From Candidatus Daviesbacteria bacterium (GTDB taxonomy: Bacteria > Patescibacteria > Microgenomatia > Daviesbacterales > UBA10151), in assembly GCA_028687915.1 (NCBI GenBank), contig JAQTZF010000001.1:868001-932000 (forward strand): a DNA stretch of 64,000 nt, read 5' to 3'. Below the pieces are notes generated by a model. It was not told the DNA's origin. It saw only the letters and a program-made list of their open reading frames with translations, and searched no databases. Both the position numbers and the translations under genes were made by a program. Shown one piece after another: positions 59,930 through 64,000 of the stretch (position 1 is the stretch's first letter; each line of letters starts with the position of its first letter).

Positions 59930-60637
59930 TTAAAAAAGCTGGCCCTGAACAGCAAAGTCATCTGGATTAGATGTAATAATCTCTTTTCTGGTAATTTCTA
60001 ACTTCCCATTTTTTCTTAACGGATAAGCAATAGTCACATGATTCCCCTGTATTTCACCATAATGTTCAAAATAATGAACTTCTCCTAAATGAACAGCTAA
60101 AGGAATATCTGGATGATGTCTGATAAAATCTGCTGCATTTGTAATATTAGCTCTTAAAGCTATCAGCTCTTCTAATTCCTCTGAGGTTAAATCTCTATTT
60201 AATATAAACCTTGATGTTTCCTGCCTTAAACGTTTTTCTTTCTCCGGATCTGTAAAAATATGGACTAATGCTTCTTCATTATGTGCTTTGTCATACTTTT
60301 CAAAATCTGAAAATACCCTCCATCCAGGACTTTTTTCTTTAATTAAATCTACGGTTACCGCCCTGCCCAAATCCCATGAATGAATCGCATAACCTTCAGA
60401 TCCATCATATACCAATAAATCTCCGGCCAAAAATCTAATGTAACCGCCATCGACTCTTGTTAGATCTTCATCTTTAAAACGTTTAATATCCTCATGTATA
60501 CCATGCCTGTTTGCCACATCACTATGATATGTGGATCCTAATCTTTCTCCTGGTTGTGTAACATACAGACTGTTATCAAGACGAACAAACTTCACTTGAT
60601 ATACCCGCTCTGCTTCTGGTCCGTTATAAATTGCCAT
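59930..60637 (-). CDS. Unrecognised cytosolic protein (235 aa)
   Basis: A soluble alpha/beta protein. The N-terminal half is beta-rich (VYQVKFVRLDNSLYVTQPGE, GGYIRFLAGDLLVYDG). A helical stretch (~125-175) is rich in Glu, Arg and Leu, and the end has HLGEVHYFEHYGEIQGNHV. No family is recognised. TATAAT lies 7 nt before the ATG. Confidence 0.7.
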   Translation of the reverse strand: MAIYNGPEAERVYQVKFVRLDNSLYVTQPGERLGSTYHSDVANRHGIHEDIKRFKDEDLTRVDGGYIRFLAGDLLVYDGSEGYAIHSWDLGRAVTVDLIKEKSPGWRVFSDFEKYDKAHNEEALVHIFTDPEKEKRLRQETSRFILNRDLTSEELEELIALRANITNAADFIRHHPDIPLAVHLGEVHYFEHYGEIQGNHVTIAYPLRKNGKLEITRKEIITSNPDDFAVQGQLF

Positions 60638-60644
60638 TTTGGGG

Positions 60645-60650
60645 ATTATA
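60645..60650 (-). promoter_or_regulatory. -10 box of the 235-aa gene
   Basis: TATAAT ends 7 nt before the ATG; no -35 is visible. Confidence 0.5.
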
Positions 60651-60697
60651 TCTGATCAAATCCCAAAATTCTAGTTAGGGGAGATTAATCCATTATT

Positions 60698-60868
60698 TTA
60701 AAGTTTTAATAACTCTAAAGCTTTATAAAGTACCACACCAGGCCAAAAGAGAGCTTTAATAATTCCAAGTATTCCTTCCTGAAAATTTGCAGCATGTTGA
60801 AGAAAATATACTAAAGCTCCTATTACACCAATTCCATATATAGCACCAGAACCAGCATTGTTTTTCAT
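60698..60868 (-). CDS. Small conserved-type membrane protein (56 aa)
   Basis: Starts MKNNAGSGAIYGIGVIGALV and ends FWPGVVLYKALELLKL, with two hydrophobic helices around a short loop containing QHAANFQEG. It resembles a family of ~55-60-aa membrane proteins found in several bacterial groups. It has a clear GGGGGTGAT Shine-Dalgarno before the ATG and a TGGATT/TAAAAT promoter. Function unknown. Confidence 0.8.
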   Translation of the reverse strand: MKNNAGSGAIYGIGVIGALVYFLQHAANFQEGILGIIKALFWPGVVLYKALELLKL

Positions 60869-60889
60869 ATTATCACCCCCCTCAATAAA

Positions 60890-60918
60890 ATTTTAAAACT
60901 TTTCTAAAATTTAATCCA
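60890..60918 (-). promoter_or_regulatory. TGGATT-type promoter of the 56-aa protein
   Basis: TGGATT (60913-60918), 17-nt spacer starting AAATT, TAAAAT (60890-60895). A leader of ~15 nt carries a strong Shine-Dalgarno. Confidence 0.5.
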
Positions 60919-60929
60919 GAGGATTATCC

Positions 60930-62156
60930 TTACCGACCCCCAGGTGGAGTAAATTTGGAACATTCATCTTTGTGTTGATCGCAATATTTATCACATTCTG
61001 CCTGAGACTTACATCCTCCAGGCCCTACTGCTCCTTCTGGCATTGGCCCACGATCACCACCGCCACGGTCATTTACCCGCTCTGATGAACCCCCAGGGCT
61101 TTCAGCTCTTATCCCAAAAAAGCTCAGAATCATACTAATTAATTTTTGGAAAAAGTTTCTGTCATCCTTTATTTCAGAATTTCTATCCCCGCTCCCTAAA
61201 CCGCCCGCTTCTCCTTTATTATAATTTGGCTGACCTCTAACTTCTGTTTGAACCTGTTTGCCAATTTTGGCCTCAAATTTTTGGGCATAATCAACCAAAG
61301 TCTTCATGGATTCCTTGGAACACCCTCCACCACCTTGTTTGCCAGATTCTGTGATAGTTTTTTCCATACCCTGGTGTGTTTTTTCAAATACTTCACAATT
61401 TGTTGTTTTGGTATTGTAAATAGAAACTCTTTTGAGGTTTTTTAGGTTGTTAAGACAGGATAGATCTCCTGTAATATCAGGGTTTCCCGGATATTCATCT
61501 GCTATCCCCAATTCCTGCAGATTAGTTAAATTCTTAAGTGCACAAATATCTCCTTTAACATAAGTGCCACTCAAATAAAGAGCTTTTAAGTTTGGCATGT
61601 TGGCAAAAACACTAATATCTCCTGAAATATTTGTATGAGTCATAGCAAAATTTTCCAACTTAGTCAGATTTTTTAAACAAGCAATATCACCGGTAATTTT
61701 GGGATCAAAAGCAAATTTAATAATTCTAAGCTTAGTTGCATTAGCCAAAGAACAGATATCACCACCGACGTCTGGATTTGAATAAGGAGTCAGTACTTCA
61801 AGATTTATGAGGTTCTTTAAGTTTTCTATATCACCCTTTACAACTCTGTCTGTGGAATCTAGATACTGTAAACAAGTCATATCTTTAAGTTGAGACATAT
61901 CTTTAAGTAAGTCTATATTAGTAAGCTGCTGAAAAGTCTCATTAGGATAATACCCCTGATATGTTTTATTAGGATTAGTCCAGGTTGTTAAAGAGCCGGA
62001 AGAACAAGGCCCTATTTTTTCTCCTAAAACATTTTGAAGTTTGGAAGTTGGCAAAGATTGCTGTTGGGGAATACTTATCCCAATAGAAATAAAAAGGCTA
62101 AGCAGGATAGTAATAGCTATTACAATCAAAAGGTGAGCAGAGCCTTTTTCCCTCAT
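60930..62156 (-). CDS. Membrane-anchored leucine-rich-repeat protein
   Basis: 408 aa. An N-terminal helix (REKGSAHLLIVIAITILLSLFI) anchors or exports it. Residues ~75-255 form about seven LRR-like units of ~22-25 residues with an L..L..L.I..T.ITGDI pattern (e.g. LKALYLSGTYVKGDICALKN). A helical segment, a short hydrophobic stretch and a Gly-rich end with a Cys-rich tip (CKSQAECDKYCDQHKDEC) follow. It probably faces outside, for adhesion or recognition. It has the same KGS.H.L opening as the 278-aa protein. Confidence 0.8.
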   Translation of the reverse strand: MREKGSAHLLIVIAITILLSLFISIGISIPQQQSLPTSKLQNVLGEKIGPCSSGSLTTWTNPNKTYQGYYPNETFQQLTNIDLLKDMSQLKDMTCLQYLDSTDRVVKGDIENLKNLINLEVLTPYSNPDVGGDICSLANATKLRIIKFAFDPKITGDIACLKNLTKLENFAMTHTNISGDISVFANMPNLKALYLSGTYVKGDICALKNLTNLQELGIADEYPGNPDITGDLSCLNNLKNLKRVSIYNTKTTNCEVFEKTHQGMEKTITESGKQGGGGCSKESMKTLVDYAQKFEAKIGKQVQTEVRGQPNYNKGEAGGLGSGDRNSEIKDDRNFFQKLISMILSFFGIRAESPGGSSERVNDRGGGDRGPMPEGAVGPGGCKSQAECDKYCDQHKDECSKFTPPGGR

Positions 62157-62222
62157 AAATAAACTATTTCATATCTATAATGAAAAATCAATAAACTTTT
62201 ATAAAAGCTTGATTAAATTTGT

Positions 62223-62228
62223 TATAAT
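62223..62228 (+). promoter_or_regulatory. -10 box deciding a GTG start
   Basis: TATAAT ends 6 nt before the GTG at 62235; no Shine-Dalgarno is possible. Confidence 0.55.
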
Positions 62229-62234
62229 ATAAGA

Positions 62235-62720
62235 GTGATAAGAGGATTACTTATTTCTCTAATTGTAGTTATTATCTTTTTAAGTTTAATCTTATTGGTA
62301 GTAGTATTCCGTAACCCAGCTCCACAAGTTATAATAGTTACCCCCACACCAACACCTACTCCAATTATTACCATAACACCATCAGTTACCTCTACTCCAA
62401 GCAGCAATATAATTATTACTTCTCCCCTTCCTAATCAATTAGTTTCCAGCCCCATAACAATTTCAGGTAAAGCTGTGGGAAATTGGTTTTTTGAAGCTGT
62501 GGCTCCGGTAAAGCTTGTTGATGGAAATGGAAATATTTTATCTCAGGGACAAATCGGGGCTCAGGGAGATTGGCAAACAAATAATTTTGTTCCCTTTATA
62601 GGAGAACTTACCTACTCTACTCCTAATACAAATACCGGACAACTAATCTTTAATAATGATAATCCTTCGGGTTTACCTCAAAATAACCAACAATTCATCC
62701 TTCCAATCCGGTTTAGATAA
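62235..62720 (+). CDS. Membrane-anchored Gmad2-type Ig-like protein
   Basis: 161 aa from GTG. One membrane helix (ISLIVVIIFLSLILLVVVF, ~6-24) is followed by a Pro/Thr linker (TPTPTPTPIITITPS) and a Gmad2-like domain with ITSPLPNQLVSSPITISGKA and AVAPVKLVDGNGNILSQGQI. Gmad2 (PF10648) domains occur in spore germination and other surface proteins. It is outside-facing and membrane-tethered. It is convergent with the stress operon, separated by 8 nt. Confidence 0.85.
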   Translation: MIRGLLISLIVVIIFLSLILLVVVFRNPAPQVIIVTPTPTPTPIITITPSVTSTPSSNIIITSPLPNQLVSSPITISGKAVGNWFFEAVAPVKLVDGNGNILSQGQIGAQGDWQTNNFVPFIGELTYSTPNTNTGQLIFNNDNPSGLPQNNQQFILPIRFR

Positions 62721-62728
62721 ATTACTTT

Positions 62729-63025
62729 TTAGCTCTTAGATTTAGAGGACATTTTCTCGTCCATCTTCTCCTGAGCATCCTCCTTTGCAGCTTCAGCTTT
62801 TTCTCCTACTTCTGAGGCTGTTTCTTTAACTTTAGAGTAAACCTCTCTTCCTTTTTCTTTTAATTCTCCCATCTTTTCTTGTACCATTTCACGGTTTTTC
62901 TCATCAGTTAATTCTACAGCTGCAACCCCCACTGCTGCACCAACAGCTGCTCCTACTAATCCAGCTGCTAAAGGACTCATTCCTTTTCTATTATCACTTA
63001 CTTGTGAACCTCTTGTATTTGGCAT
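62729..63025 (-). CDS. YtxH-like general stress protein
   Basis: 98 aa. One glycine-zipper hydrophobic segment (LAAGLVGAAVGAAVGVAAVE) is followed by a long, highly charged helix (LTDEKNREMVQEKMGELKEKG onward) rich in Lys, Glu and Ala. This is the YtxH / LEA-like pattern. AAGGAGGTGAT before the ATG is a near-perfect Shine-Dalgarno. It is the third gene of a stress-type operon. Confidence 0.85.
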   Translation of the reverse strand: MPNTRGSQVSDNRKGMSPLAAGLVGAAVGAAVGVAAVELTDEKNREMVQEKMGELKEKGREVYSKVKETASEVGEKAEAAKEDAQEKMDEKMSSKSKS

Positions 63026-63032
63026 TATGTTA

Positions 63033-63254
63033 TCACCTCCTTCTTCTTGAAAATATTCGTAATAAATCTAAAAGTCCAAATTTAATAGTGTTTTTAAGTT
63101 TGTCTATATCTTCTGAAACATCTTCTGCATTCTCAAGAATTAATTTTAGTGTCTTAAGAGACTGTGCTAAATGATATGCAGCATAAGATATGAACCCCGC
63201 CAATATCAAAAACCCTGTTCCAAGACTTAAAAACAAAAAATCTTGTGACGTCAT
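63033..63254 (-). CDS. Small membrane protein (73 aa) in a stress operon
   Basis: An N-terminal helix (FLFLSLGTGFLILAGFISYAA) is followed by an amphipathic helix with EDVSEDIDKLKNTIK and a basic end (RIFSRRRR). GGGGGAG lies ahead of the ATG as a Shine-Dalgarno. It sits between the YflT-like and YtxH-like genes with gaps of 3 and 7 nt. It resembles DUF948-type partners of YtxH. Confidence 0.75.
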   Translation of the reverse strand: MTSQDFLFLSLGTGFLILAGFISYAAYHLAQSLKTLKLILENAEDVSEDIDKLKNTIKFGLLDLLRIFSRRRR

Positions 63255-63257
63255 GCT

Positions 63258-63860
63258 TTATGCTCCCCCATGATACTCTGCATGATGTTCTGTTCGATGT
63301 TTTGCAACATATTCATCCTCTACTGGTAAATTTAACATCTTTACTTCAGTAGCCCCATGCTTTGTAAGCAAATTTTGGACTTCTTCTGCCTTTTCATCTG
63401 GTGCGGAAACTGCAAGCAATATTCCACCACTCATAATCTCTTCTTCGTATTTTCGTGCCTCTTCTTCATGCATTCCCAACCCCATAAGCCCTCCGATAAG
63501 TCCACCCGCCACAATCCCTTCAGCCGCCCCTGTAACAGTAGTCGCAACAGCTCCTGTGATACCTAAAGCCCCGGCAATTGGTCCACCTACAAGTAAGGGT
63601 CCTACACCAGGAATTGTAAACACACCAAGTCCAACTAATAATCCAGCTAAACCACCTAATAACCCACCTGTTGTAGCCCCACTCACAGTTGATCCGGCAA
63701 CATGGGATGACCTGGTGTCTCCATGTTCATGCCCCTCTTCCTGAACATGCTTCATTAAAATAGACATACTTTTTGGATCATATCCAAGTTCTTTTAACTC
63801 ATCAATTATCATAGAAACGTGTTCTTGGGATTTAAAAATACCTATAACTGTTTCTGTCAT
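63258..63860 (-). CDS. YflT-like general stress protein with glycine-rich membrane segment
   Basis: 200 aa. The N-terminal ferredoxin-like unit (VIGIFKSQEHVSMIIDELKE and YDPKSMSILMK) matches YflT-type heat/general-stress proteins. A Gly/Ala-rich hydrophobic stretch (~57-125) and a C-terminal GATEVKMLNLPVEDEYV follow. The ATG at 63860 has a GGTGGT Shine-Dalgarno 7 nt ahead and is preferred to the GTG at 63872. It is the first gene of the operon, controlled by the promoter that overlaps the palindrome at 63899-63920. Confidence 0.8.
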   Translation of the reverse strand: MTETVIGIFKSQEHVSMIIDELKELGYDPKSMSILMKHVQEEGHEHGDTRSSHVAGSTVSGATTGGLLGGLAGLLVGLGVFTIPGVGPLLVGGPIAGALGITGAVATTVTGAAEGIVAGGLIGGLMGLGMHEEEARKYEEEIMSGGILLAVSAPDEKAEEVQNLLTKHGATEVKMLNLPVEDEYVAKHRTEHHAEYHGGA

Positions 63861-63898
63861 TATTCTCACCACCTTCCCTTAATATCAGCCTCAGTTTA

Positions 63899-63920
63899 AG
63901 ACAAATATTATATTTTGTCT
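63899..63920 (-). promoter_or_regulatory. Operator-like palindrome around the -10 box of the stress operon
   Basis: Arms agacaaa and tttgtct (7 bp, perfect) are separated by 8 bp. On the minus strand the loop and arm contain TATAAT. The first gene starts about 40 nt downstream with its own Shine-Dalgarno. It is probably a repressor or activator site. Confidence 0.6.
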
Positions 63921-63933
63921 GTAAGATTTAATA

Positions 63934-64000
63934 CTAATACCTTACCGGATTGCTTTGCTGCACACCTGGAGTCTGGGTATTATTTCCAGATCTTCCCATT
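63934..64000 (-). CDS. C-terminal end of a gene continuing beyond the window (possible)
   Basis: A minus-strand frame is open from the right edge to a TAG at 63934-63936, ending TPGVQQSNPVRY. Only about 21 codons are seen, including an ATG at 63999, so it could equally be a spurious short frame. Confidence 0.35.
   Translation of the reverse strand, partial: MGRSGNNTQTPGVQQSNPVRY

Noticed and set aside
1..64000. CRISPR array, rRNA genes, insertion sequences, prophage
   Set aside because: No regularly spaced repeats, rRNA sequence, transposase, integrase or phage structural gene was recognised on either strand.

Overview
The window is about 64 kb of AT-rich, tightly packed bacterial DNA using the standard code (TGA, TAA and TAG all act as stops). 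The mix of features suggests a Candidate Phyla Radiation (Patescibacteria) organism, most likely of the Microgenomates type. These features are very short intergenic gaps, a minimal release factor 1 and a PrmC without its N-terminal domain, giant Pro/Thr-linked secreted proteins, a cohesin-type membrane protein, and many lineage-specific unknown genes. The assignment is inference, because no rRNA is present.

Region 1-20.4 kb is one minus-strand transcription unit of start/stop-overlapping genes for surface proteins. They are an N-terminally anchored protein with a sugar-binding or hydrolase-like fold, a cohesin/FN3 membrane protein, and three giant secreted proteins (1985 aa, 2462 aa and more than 1380 aa, cut by the left edge). 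The giants are built from the same parts: a disulfide-containing Ig-like domain (7 copies), an alpha-helical barrel-like domain (3 copies), PQQ-type beta-propellers (3), Pro/Thr linkers, a discoidin domain, an SGNH-like domain and a DUF5060/glycoside-hydrolase module. A membrane histidine kinase lies just upstream (20.5-22.7 kb). A PaaK-like adenylate-forming enzyme and a ThiF-like E1 enzyme follow at 22.8-25.4 kb.

Region 25.5-49.2 kb is mainly housekeeping: gmk, a response regulator, a DksA-type protein, an Lgt homologue, efp-pepA, tRNA-Leu(CAA), DUF1653-NUDIX-dnaB-MBL, a mannose-1-phosphate guanylyltransferase, hisS, an EamA transporter, rpmE-prfA-prmC-pyrH, an S41 protease, rpsF-ssb-rpsR, a trypsin-like protease and an ABC exporter.

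Region 49.2-64 kb is accessory. It holds a small winged-helix regulator whose promoter and start lie inside six 10-bp tandem repeats, a leftover 3' end of a second ychF beside the intact ychF, a solitary OLD-family nuclease, a run of unknown cytosolic proteins, secreted/anchored small proteins and a stress-protein operon at the right end.

Two sequence-level themes run through the window. First, many transcription-unit leading genes have a TATAAT-like -10 box only 6-9 nt before the start codon and no Shine-Dalgarno, implying leaderless mRNAs, whereas several internal genes do have Shine-Dalgarno sites. Second, short palindromic or dispersed repeats have entered reading frames (prmC, ychF twice, and the N-terminus of the leftmost giant protein).
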